DNA from: Cerasicoccus arenae
GTDB taxonomy: Bacteria > Verrucomicrobiota > Verrucomicrobiia > Opitutales > Cerasicoccaceae
Assembly: GCF_014651635.1 (NCBI RefSeq)
Contig: NZ_BMXG01000021.1
Coordinates: forward strand, 1 to 64,000
Direction: 5' to 3'
Length of the DNA stretch: 64,000 bases
The translations under genes were made by a program, and so were the position numbers. This document shows positions 44,955 through 52,574 of this stretch, one piece after another. Each line of letters starts with the position of its first letter. The first letter of the stretch is position 1. Under the pieces are notes generated by a model that was not told the origin of the DNA, ran no database searches, and saw only the letters and a list, made by a program, of their open reading frames with translations.

Positions 44955-47813
44955 TCAGCCTGCGGCCTCAAATTCGTCGTGTGCTATGATGCGTTCGATT
45001 TCATCGCGCAGGGGTACGAGGGTGTCGGCGTTGCTGATCGCCATCGGTCGAGTGGGCTCGATGTAAAAGGTGTCCAACGCTGCACCGCGTTCGGTCGAAA
45101 TACGAGCAAAACCAATGTCGTAGCCATGTTTGAAAATTGCGTAGGCCAATTGATAGAGCAACCCAAGGTGGTCATTGGCCTGAACCTCAACAATGGTGCG
45201 CTTGAGCGAGAGTTCATGGTAGACTTCGACCTTAGCCGGAATCGGCGCACGTAGTCGGTTGGTTTTGGTGGCACCAAACTGGGTTGCCAGCTTGTGCGCC
45301 TGTTCCTTAATGGCAGGCATTAGGTCAACGTTATGGAGAAGCGCCTGTTCCAAATGGTTGCGGAAGTTTACCTCTGCTTTACTGTCTTGCACTACGCCAC
45401 CATCAGGCGCGACGACGTAGAACGTATCGATGGTAATGTGGTCATTTCTGGAGATTGCCTTGGTGCTCAGGATGTTTACCCCGGCGACTGTGAGTGCTCC
45501 GGCTAGCTTGTAAAATAGGCCAGCGCGGTCCCACGTGACAACATTGACAACGGTGAGGCCTTGATCCTCATCATTGTTCCAATCAACAACTGGGACGAGT
45601 GAGCCAATGCTATCTGCCTCAGAAATGGTCTTGAGCAGTTCATGCACCATTCGAATGTGGAGGATGATGTCATCCGCATCGTTGTGGATAAAATAGCGTT
45701 CAGGGAGGAGATTGAAATGTGCATCAATCTGATCTTTTTCAATGCCCTGCAAACGCCGTTCAATAATTTCGCGATAGATCATCGATTTGCGTTCCCTTCG
45801 TCGTTTGACCATGGCGTCGGGTTCATGGTGTAGGTTTTCCAGCGCGGCCCGAAATAAGCTTTCGTGGAGGGAGTCCTTGTAGCTGTTCCAGAGGCTGCTG
45901 GCAGTGCCCGCAGCATCGCAGTAGGTGTGCACATAGAGATAGCGAAGCGTGTCTTCGTCTCCAACAATATCGGCAAATCGTGCGGCGGTGATAGGGTCAT
46001 CTATATCGTGCCTTTGCCAGAATCGTGCCATTTCGAGGTGATTCTCGACGATTGTTAAAATTATTTTCCGTCTTTTCTCATCGATACCCAGTCTTTTGAG
46101 GATCGGTTCGGCCACACGGACGCCATTAATGCAGTGTGATTGAATACCATCGGACTTACCCAAATCATGAACCAGAAGAATCAGGTAAAGAAGCGCGGGG
46201 GTTTCGGTTTTAAGTAGAGCCTGGTGATATTTGGGCGTGTAAACGCCATCTTCACGGAAAACTTCGTCAAGCTTTCGGATGCAGCTCAGCGTATGAATGT
46301 CGGCAGTGTAACGATGGTAGAACTCATGTTGGACTAAGCAGGTGATGTCACCAAATTCCGGTATGAAACGTCCAAGTACACCGGACTCGTGCATGAGCAG
46401 CAGGGTGGGGTAGACATTACCGCGGGTTTGGAGAATTGAGCGAAACGTACGGTTGGCTGACTCATTATGCATCAATTTAGCGTCGATCATATGGATCGAT
46501 TGGCTCAAGAGGACCCGCAAATCAAGATCCGGCTCCAGATCATATTGCTGGAGATAGCGAAACATGCGGATCATCCGTGTAGGGTCTTGGATAAAGACGT
46601 CCTTATCCTGACTGGAGAGCTGTTTGGGACTGATCAGGAAGCCATCCAATTCCTTTTGGCGATCGATGCGGCGGGAGTCGATGACTGCCTGGAATGAGTA
46701 GCCTCGACTCGGCCCTAATTCACTCAGAGCAAGCCGTTGTTCCAGCAGTTTGGAGAGCTGGTAGATGCGGTTGGCGTGCCGATAGTAATCCTGCATGAAT
46801 GCTTCCACGCGGCGGAAAATATCGCGCTGTTTGTATCCTAATGCCCAGGCAATGCCGGGTTGTGCCTCCAGGCTGAGTTGATCGTTGGGGCGCTTACTGT
46901 TGAAGTGTACCTCGTTGCGGACGCGAAGCAAAAAATCGTAGGCTTGGATCAAGTGCTTGCGCTCTTGGTCGCCCAGGAATTTTTTTTCCACGAGAGTGTC
47001 AAGCGAGCCTTTTCCTAGGCGCACTTCGGCCATCCACAGGATGTTTTGGTAATCGCGAAGGCCACCCACACCGTTCTTGATGTCGGGTTCCTGAAGGAAA
47101 ACGCTGCCGCCGTATTTCTCTCTCCGCGCTGCTTGATCTTCAAGACGTTCCTTAGCGTAGGCCCGGTGATCTGCCCGTCGATAATAGCGACGATAGGTCT
47201 TTTCAAACTCATCATAGAGCTCTTTGGAACCGTAGATCAGGCGTGCTTCGAGTAGCGCGTTGAGTGTTTGTTGGTCAGCCTTGGCTTCGGTAATGGCTTC
47301 CTTAACCGTTCGGCTGGAATGGCCGATTTTCAGGTTAAGATCCCACATCGGGTAGAGGATTTGATCCGTGAGTACTTCTTGAAGCGGCTTGAGCAGATCG
47401 GGCTTCACCTTTTTGGGGTAAAGGAACATCACGTCGATGTCACTGAGCGGGCAAAGTTCTGCGCGGCCATAGCCACCGAGAGCCAACATGGCGACGGGAT
47501 AGGGGGGGGGGCCAAATTTACGTTCGTAGATCGCGAGGGCGTTTTTGAACAGATACTCGATAAGAATATCGATCATTATGGTCCGCGCTTTGGCCACGCG
47601 GAGTCCGCCATCACCTTTCTCGTGATAGCGGTGCAGCATCTCTTGCTCAAGGCGTAGGTATTCCTTGAGTTGACGAAGTCGCTCACCGGGGGGGGTGTCG
47701 GGTGTGAAATCCAGACGTTTCTCCGCATGTAGTCGAATGCGGCGAAAGAGCGGGTCCTGTAGTGAGTTAATCAATCGTTTCGTTACAGAGGCATACCCGT
47801 ATCGTAATTTCAA
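44955..47813 (-). CDS. glnD: [Protein-PII] uridylyltransferase/uridylyl-removing enzyme
   Basis: 952 aa, within the usual length. Nucleotidyltransferase domain with GGYGRAELCPLSDIDVMF (112-130; Asp125 and Asp127 bind metal), then GlnD_UR, an HD domain (LVHDLGKSDGIQSH) for UMP removal and two C-terminal ACT domains (VTWDRAGLFYKLAGALTVAG and VQANDHLGLLYQLAYAIF) that sense glutamine. It controls PII proteins and, through them, glutamine synthetase. The start used is TTG 47813. Two homopolymers fall in Pro codons: C8 at 47688-47695 and C10 at 47502-47511. Confidence 0.95.
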   Translation of the reverse strand: MKLRYGYASVTKRLINSLQDPLFRRIRLHAEKRLDFTPDTPPGERLRQLKEYLRLEQEMLHRYHEKGDGGLRVAKARTIMIDILIEYLFKNALAIYERKFGPPPYPVAMLALGGYGRAELCPLSDIDVMFLYPKKVKPDLLKPLQEVLTDQILYPMWDLNLKIGHSSRTVKEAITEAKADQQTLNALLEARLIYGSKELYDEFEKTYRRYYRRADHRAYAKERLEDQAARREKYGGSVFLQEPDIKNGVGGLRDYQNILWMAEVRLGKGSLDTLVEKKFLGDQERKHLIQAYDFLLRVRNEVHFNSKRPNDQLSLEAQPGIAWALGYKQRDIFRRVEAFMQDYYRHANRIYQLSKLLEQRLALSELGPSRGYSFQAVIDSRRIDRQKELDGFLISPKQLSSQDKDVFIQDPTRMIRMFRYLQQYDLEPDLDLRVLLSQSIHMIDAKLMHNESANRTFRSILQTRGNVYPTLLLMHESGVLGRFIPEFGDITCLVQHEFYHRYTADIHTLSCIRKLDEVFREDGVYTPKYHQALLKTETPALLYLILLVHDLGKSDGIQSHCINGVRVAEPILKRLGIDEKRRKIILTIVENHLEMARFWQRHDIDDPITAARFADIVGDEDTLRYLYVHTYCDAAGTASSLWNSYKDSLHESLFRAALENLHHEPDAMVKRRRERKSMIYREIIERRLQGIEKDQIDAHFNLLPERYFIHNDADDIILHIRMVHELLKTISEADSIGSLVPVVDWNNDEDQGLTVVNVVTWDRAGLFYKLAGALTVAGVNILSTKAISRNDHITIDTFYVVAPDGGVVQDSKAEVNFRNHLEQALLHNVDLMPAIKEQAHKLATQFGATKTNRLRAPIPAKVEVYHELSLKRTIVEVQANDHLGLLYQLAYAIFKHGYDIGFARISTERGAALDTFYIEPTRPMAISNADTLVPLRDEIERIIAHDEFEAAG
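47502..47511. repeat. G10 homopolymer in glnD
   Basis: Encodes the Pro run of KFGPPPYPV on the minus strand, ~6 residues before the nucleotidyltransferase motif. In frame. Confidence 0.9.
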
Positions 47814-47873
47814 CGGGGAAAATGCTATCGGTTGTACATTGTATGGGTTAAATATTTATCATGAATGAATTTG

Positions 47874-47886
47874 ATGCAAATTGCAT
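47874..47886. promoter_or_regulatory. Palindrome in the glnD/pcp divergent region
   Basis: ATGCAA-A-TTGCAT is a perfect dyad around one central base, in an AT-rich region between the divergent starts. It is a candidate operator; no assigned regulator. Confidence 0.35.
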
Positions 47887-47906
47887 AGCCGATAACGTAC
47901 CGATGC

Positions 47907-48575
47907 ATGAAAAAAATTCTTTTAACTGGTTTTGGTGATTGGGCTGGAAGTAATGCAAATCCTGCTGGCGAAGTTGCACATGCCCTCAATGGGGTTCAGT
48001 TGGAGGGGGCAAGCATCCGTAGTGTCATTGCCCCATCTGTTTTCAAACAAATGGCTGGTTGTGTAACGGACGCCATTGATGCAGATAAGCCGGACATCGT
48101 CCTGATGATGGGCGAATACAATGGGCGGACTATGATTACTGTCGAACGTGTGGCTCAGAACTTCATTGACGCTACTCGCTATGGATTTGGTGATGAAGCG
48201 GGCGATATGCCGCAGGACGAAGCTATCGTGCCTGACGGACCCTACGCCTATCCAGCGACGGTTCCTCTACGCGCCATGGTCCGGGCAATGCGCGATGCAG
48301 GCGTGCCAGCGGATATATCGGACACTGCGGCGACTTTCGGATGTAACCTATTAATGTATAGCGTGTTGCACTATATCTCAAAAAAGAAACTTCCGATTCG
48401 CGCGGGCTGGGTCCACTTGCCATCCTTACCAGCTACTGCCGCACTCGATAAAAACGTTGGCCTACCCAGCATGGCGTTGGAGACCCAAATTGCCGGGCTC
48501 AAGGCAGGTATCGTTGCTGCTGCTGCGCACGCAACTGATATTGATGCTCCAATTTCATCAAGGCTACAGATTTAA
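47907..48575 (+). CDS. pcp: Pyroglutamyl-peptidase I (peptidase C15)
   Basis: 222 aa. The catalytic triad is visible: Glu80 (MITVERVAQN), Cys146 (AATFGCNLLMYSVLHY) and His170 (AGWVHLP), close to the usual 81/144/168. It removes N-terminal pyroglutamate from peptides in the cytoplasm. The N-terminal ILLTGFGDWAGSNANPAGEV matches the family start (GFxPF replaced by GDWAGS). Divergent from glnD. Confidence 0.88.
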   Translation: MKKILLTGFGDWAGSNANPAGEVAHALNGVQLEGASIRSVIAPSVFKQMAGCVTDAIDADKPDIVLMMGEYNGRTMITVERVAQNFIDATRYGFGDEAGDMPQDEAIVPDGPYAYPATVPLRAMVRAMRDAGVPADISDTAATFGCNLLMYSVLHYISKKKLPIRAGWVHLPSLPATAALDKNVGLPSMALETQIAGLKAGIVAAAAHATDIDAPISSRLQI

Positions 48576-48714
48576 CGATCAACTGATGGACAAAGCGGGT
48601 TTTTTAGCAAAAAACCACTGCTGAACTTTACGATTTGGTAGCATATGTGCTTACGGGTGGCAAATTTCTTGCCGTGAAGTTGCTTTCTGGCGGGAAACTT
48701 ACTTTTTTAGCCCG

Positions 48715-49674
48715 ATGATTCCAACGAAGCATTCCTATCCTTATGATCCGACGTATGGTTATACGCTGGAGACTCTTCTGGAAATCGACTGTCCCCCGGA
48801 AGTGGACGGATTTTCGGACTTCTGGCGCGGCGCTTACGCTGCTGCCATGAAGGTTGCTCCGAAGGCCCGCATTATTGACACCGGCTTCGTAGAGAATGGT
48901 TGTCGCCTGTATGATATCTATTACACTTCGACTGACGGCATGAAAATTGGCGGCTGGCTGGTCGTTCCGGCCAAAGGCCCCATTCGCCGCGGATTTGTCA
49001 TGGGTCATGGCTATGGTGGGCGCGAGCAAGGGGATTGTCATTTTCCCATTAAAGAATCGGCGATCATCTTCCCTTGCATGAGGGGGCAAAGTCGCAGTCC
49101 CAATCCGCCCATTTCGCCGGAAGCTCATTGGCACGTAACGCATGACATCGACAAGCCCACTCGCTATGTGATCCGCGGTTGTGTGGAGGACACTTGGCTC
49201 GCGGCGACTGTCCTGCTGAATCTTTATCCGCAAGTTGAGGGCCATCTTGGCTATTTGGGCAGCAGCTTTGGCGGAGGCGTGGGTGCGTTGGCTTTGCCAT
49301 GGGATGATCGTTTTCAGAAAGCTCACTTGGGTGTGCCGACCTTTGGAAATCACCCGCTGCGACTAAAAATGCCCACCTCTGGTAGTGGTGAATCCGTCCG
49401 CAAATTCGTCAAAAAGTATCCTGGTGTGGCGGAGAAGACTTTGCCGTTTTACGATGCTGCTGTCGCTGCGACCCACATCAAGATACCAGTGCACTGTGTT
49501 TGTGCGCTATTTGACCCCAACGTCTGCCCACCAGGCCAGTTCGCTGTTTACAACGCGCTTGCGGGCCCGAAACAGCTGTATGTGCAGGACGCCGGACACT
49601 TTGCCTATGACAATGAGGCACAGCAGGGTGCCGAAATTATGGCTGAGATCGAAGCTTTTTTCCAAGACCTTTAA
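48715..49674 (+). CDS. Acetylxylan esterase-like alpha/beta-hydrolase (AXE1, CE7)
   Basis: 319 aa, no signal peptide. The family pattern is DFWRGAYAAAM near the start, an oxyanion region FVMGHGYGGRE, the nucleophile elbow LGSSFGGG with Ser184 (usually GSQGG in CE7), Asp267 in LFDPNVCPP and His295 in AGHFAYD. CE7 enzymes remove acetyl groups from xylo-oligosaccharides and cephalosporins. Followed 18 bp later by a second alpha/beta-hydrolase, probably in one transcript. Confidence 0.84.
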   Translation: MIPTKHSYPYDPTYGYTLETLLEIDCPPEVDGFSDFWRGAYAAAMKVAPKARIIDTGFVENGCRLYDIYYTSTDGMKIGGWLVVPAKGPIRRGFVMGHGYGGREQGDCHFPIKESAIIFPCMRGQSRSPNPPISPEAHWHVTHDIDKPTRYVIRGCVEDTWLAATVLLNLYPQVEGHLGYLGSSFGGGVGALALPWDDRFQKAHLGVPTFGNHPLRLKMPTSGSGESVRKFVKKYPGVAEKTLPFYDAAVAATHIKIPVHCVCALFDPNVCPPGQFAVYNALAGPKQLYVQDAGHFAYDNEAQQGAEIMAEIEAFFQDL

Positions 49675-49692
49675 CACCACCTTGATTCTGCA

Positions 49693-50550
49693 ATGAACAA
49701 CATCGCTCAGACTGCCAAATCCAAAACGATGTCCCTTTCTACTCGGACAAAGCCTAAGTCTGTTACGCGTCAGGGTGGTGCGAGGGGCAAGGAAACTGCA
49801 CCAGTTGATACGCGCCCGCCAATCAAGCGGGAGTATCACAAGTGGCGCAGCACGCGACTGGATCGCGATATGGAGCTGCTCGTTTTCGGTCACGCAGGCA
49901 CGAAGGTATTAATGTTTCCCACCGCAGGCGGGCGCTTTTTCCAATATGAGGACCTGCGGATTATCGACCGTCTGCGGGATAAGATCGCCGCCGGTCATCT
50001 GCAGGTCTACTGCGTCGATTCAGTCGATGGCGAAAGCTTCTACTGCTGGTGGGCAGAACCAAAGGGGCGCATCCAGCGGCACATGCTTTACGAAGAGTAC
50101 ATCCTCCAAGAGGTTTTTCCGCTGATGAAGATCCTCAACCCCGGTCCGCCTGTCATTTCCTACGGGTGTAGTCTGGGTGCCTTTCATGCTTCCAATATCG
50201 CTTTTCGGCACCCGCATTTATTCTGCAAGCTTTGTTCTTTCAGCGGGCGATTCGATTTGACCCAGCACATGAATGGCTTCCGTGACTTGCTGGATGGCTA
50301 TTACGACCAAGATGTCTATTACCACACGCCCTCGCACTTTATCCCGAATTTGCGTGACCACAACATTCTGGAAGCACTGCGCCGGATGGACATCCAGATT
50401 GTCATTGGCCGAGAGGACGCCTTTTTCCTAAACAACCTCGCGATGAGCACTGCGCTGCGCAAAAAGTCCATTCCGCACCAGCTTCACACTTGGGATGAAG
50501 AAGCCCACCGCGGGTATTACTGGCGCCGAATGACGGACGTATATGTCTAG
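49693..50550 (+). CDS. Esterase family alpha/beta-hydrolase
   Basis: 285 aa. The N-terminal ~45 residues are basic and look disordered; ATG 49729 is a possible start. The hydrolase core shows VLMFPTAGGRFFQYED, nucleophile Ser160 in SYGCSLGAFHA, a possible Asp in IGREDAFF and a late His in EEAHRGYYW. The arrangement resembles COG4947-type esterases related to esterase D/antigen 85. The substrate is unknown; pairing with an acetyl-esterase suggests work on acylated sugars, by inference. Confidence 0.8.
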   Translation: MNNIAQTAKSKTMSLSTRTKPKSVTRQGGARGKETAPVDTRPPIKREYHKWRSTRLDRDMELLVFGHAGTKVLMFPTAGGRFFQYEDLRIIDRLRDKIAAGHLQVYCVDSVDGESFYCWWAEPKGRIQRHMLYEEYILQEVFPLMKILNPGPPVISYGCSLGAFHASNIAFRHPHLFCKLCSFSGRFDLTQHMNGFRDLLDGYYDQDVYYHTPSHFIPNLRDHNILEALRRMDIQIVIGREDAFFLNNLAMSTALRKKSIPHQLHTWDEEAHRGYYWRRMTDVYV

Positions 50551-50562
50551 CTCAATCGAATC

Positions 50563-50700
50563 TTAATTGACGTCTTTCAGGAATTTATACTTCGACCAGT
50601 CTATACCCATCGACTTGGTGACCCCCTCTTGATCTGGAGTGCCGTAAATGAGCGCTGCAATGGTGTAGCCACCTCTCAGGTGTCCGTCTTGCAAATACAT
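50563..50700 (-). other. Short open stretch of protein-like sequence after phyH
   Basis: From ATG 50700 on the minus strand the frame reads 45 codons with a soluble protein-like composition (MYLQDGHLRGGYTIAALIYG, GIDWSKYKFLKDVN). The same frame is open upstream but there it is a shadow of phyH. It may be a small gene, a decayed gene end or a shifted tail. No family recognised. Confidence 0.3.
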
Positions 50701-50728
50701 CCAGTCGCTGACTTCTTCTCGCTTGGAA

Positions 50729-51604
50729 TTACTTCCAATCAGCCAACGGGTTATGGGTCTGGCCGGGTAAATAAAATTCAAGGGCACTGGCTGCCTCTCC
50801 CATGAGCTGCCGCTGGTATTTATCGCCCCAAGCCAGAACGGATTCCGGCTGCGTCGTGAAGTCGATGGGCCGGAGATAACGCCAGCAATAGCCAAAGTAG
50901 AAATTCTTGCGGGAAATGGCCGAGTAGTTCGGACCGACGGCGTGTAGGACACGGTTTTCGAAAATAACCGCATCACCGGGCTTCATGGTGACTTCATACG
51001 TGCCCGAGGGGTTAACCTCTCCGGTTACCTGCGGTGGCGTACCGCCGTAGCGATGGCTGCCAGGCACTACGCTGAGCGCCCCGGCGTCGGGGATCATGGT
51101 GTCGGTCAGGAAATAGCCGATCTTAGTGTAGAGCCAAGGCTCGATGCCGTTTACTGCGAGTGGACGAGGGTTCGGCCCATCTCGGTGCCAGCCGACCACT
51201 TTTTCCTCGCGCTTAACGGCGGGCGAGGGGGGGCGGATGAGCATGTGGCTGGTCGTCAAGCCGATGGCGGGTCCCATCAGGTCTAGAATTTGTGGAAACG
51301 CGGAGCGATGCGTCATCAGCTCCACAATGGACTGGTCGAATTCCACTGCATTGCGCAGCTCCAAGGCTTCGCCGGGCTGGCGCGCTCCCTTCACGTGCGA
51401 AGCAATTTCTTGGTCGCCGCGATCCACAATCGCCAGATAACGCTCGATTTCCGCGTCGCTCAAGGCCCCGCGGATGACAAAAAAGCCGTTATTTTCAAAG
51501 GAAGCCTTTTGCTCAGCAGTCAGCGCATGGCAGCCGGGCAGCGTTTCGGTTTTGGTGGAAGTCGGTTCGATTGCTTGAGTAATCATGCGCCAATCATAAG
51601 GCAT
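50729..51604 (-). CDS. Phytanoyl-CoA dioxygenase (PhyH) family protein
   Basis: 291 aa. The Fe(II) triad is visible: His140 and Asp142 (GWHRDGPN) and His221 (NRVLHAVGPN), with a likely 2-oxoglutarate Arg232 (SRKNFYFGY). PhyH-family enzymes are 2-oxoglutarate-dependent oxygenases that hydroxylate small molecules. The substrate is unknown. ATG 51604 was used; ATG 51586 is an alternative. Divergent from an AraC regulator with 58 bp between, so control by it is likely. Confidence 0.87.
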   Translation of the reverse strand: MPYDWRMITQAIEPTSTKTETLPGCHALTAEQKASFENNGFFVIRGALSDAEIERYLAIVDRGDQEIASHVKGARQPGEALELRNAVEFDQSIVELMTHRSAFPQILDLMGPAIGLTTSHMLIRPPSPAVKREEKVVGWHRDGPNPRPLAVNGIEPWLYTKIGYFLTDTMIPDAGALSVVPGSHRYGGTPPQVTGEVNPSGTYEVTMKPGDAVIFENRVLHAVGPNYSAISRKNFYFGYCWRYLRPIDFTTQPESVLAWGDKYQRQLMGEAASALEFYLPGQTHNPLADWK

Positions 51605-51618
51605 ATTAGAGGTTTACG

Positions 51619-51649
51619 CCTTTAAATTACTAACCATAATACCTTTAAA
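51619..51649. promoter_or_regulatory. Direct repeats between phyH and araC
   Basis: CCTTTAAA occurs at 51619-51626 and 51642-51649, 23 bp start to start, in the 58-bp divergent gap. The spacing resembles AraC-type half-site pairs. Candidate binding site of the neighbouring regulator. Confidence 0.42.
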
Positions 51650-51662
51650 ATTCAAAGATAAG

Positions 51663-52502
51663 ATGGTTGATGATTCCACGGATATCTCGCGCCTGATGGA
51701 TCGCATTGCGCGCCAAACAGCCAGCACAGTCAACATGGAAGATCTGTTAGGTGTCACCTTACACTTTCCAGAACTACGGTTGCGGGCCGAGCAATACTAC
51801 CACTACGGCGCGTTCTGTTTGTTTGCTAAGTTCCATAATCGCAAAGTCGGCTGTGCCCAGAATAAAGAAAAATCAAAGGCTAAGGCTCGGGCGATGCAGG
51901 CACCTTTTTCGGGTTGTTGCCGGTATGGCGTCTGGGATTCAGCCTTTCCCGTGATCTGGCGGGGCGAGGTCGTGGCGATTTTTTACCTTGGTCATTTTCT
52001 TGGCGACAAGCCCTTGGCCAGCATTGCAGGCAAGCAATACGACGGCCCGCCGTTGGAACGCATTACCGCCGAGAAGCAGGAGCAACTGCATCTCTACGGC
52101 ACCATGCTGCGCGATTTTCTCCTCCTGGCCTTGGCGGAGAAAGACACTGACGGTGCGCTCATGCGCAAGCGTAACCCGAGCCGGGAGTTTTTCCGAAAAG
52201 CGACCGAGCAATACATCGCCACGCACTACCACAAGGCGGTGAATTTGCAGACCTACGCCGAGCAGCTCCAGCTGCACCCGAATTACCTCGGCCAACAGGT
52301 TCTGCTCGGCTGCGGCGCGCGCTTTACCGACATCTTGCGGGATTACCGGCTGGACCGTGCATGCGTACTGTTGCGATCCAGCAACCAACCGATTACCGAC
52401 ATCGCCTTTGTGTGCGGCTTCCAAGACTCCAATTACTTCAGTACGGTCTTCAGCCGGGCCATGGGCAAATCCCCCCGAGCCTATCGCAGTGAGCTGGATT
52501 GA
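51663..52502 (+). CDS. AraC-family regulator with PocR-like sensor domain
   Basis: 279 aa. Residues ~20-145 match a PocR-type ligand-binding domain (LRLRAEQYYHYGAFC, SGCCRYGVWDSAFPVIWRGE, FYLGHFLG). Residues ~170-279 form the AraC DNA-binding domain with two helix-turn-helix units (LQTYAEQLQLHPNYLGQ and PITDIAFVCGFQDSNYFSTV, FSRAMGKSPRAYR). PocR sensors in other bacteria bind small organic molecules such as hydrocarbon derivatives. Divergent from phyH, its likely target. Its stop lies inside an 11-bp inverted repeat. Confidence 0.9.
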   Translation: MVDDSTDISRLMDRIARQTASTVNMEDLLGVTLHFPELRLRAEQYYHYGAFCLFAKFHNRKVGCAQNKEKSKAKARAMQAPFSGCCRYGVWDSAFPVIWRGEVVAIFYLGHFLGDKPLASIAGKQYDGPPLERITAEKQEQLHLYGTMLRDFLLLALAEKDTDGALMRKRNPSREFFRKATEQYIATHYHKAVNLQTYAEQLQLHPNYLGQQVLLGCGARFTDILRDYRLDRACVLLRSSNQPITDIAFVCGFQDSNYFSTVFSRAMGKSPRAYRSELD

Positions 52503-52548
52503 TCAAACAGCCAAAATTACCAGCTTGCCCCTTGGCCTGATCAATCCA
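52495..52548. terminator. Inverted repeat between araC and valS
   Basis: TGGATTGATCA (52495-52505) and TGATCAATCCA (52538-52548) pair over 11 bp, with an inner GCCAA/TTGGC of 5 bp. It overlaps the araC stop. There is no clear T-run, so it may be a terminator of weak type, an operator or a valS leader hairpin. Confidence 0.42.
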
Positions 52549-52574
52549 CACTTGCCCGTTTTCAAATTAGAGCC

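Noticed and set aside
52495-52574. T-box riboswitch for valS
   Set aside because: The leader is too short and lacks the T-box sequence.
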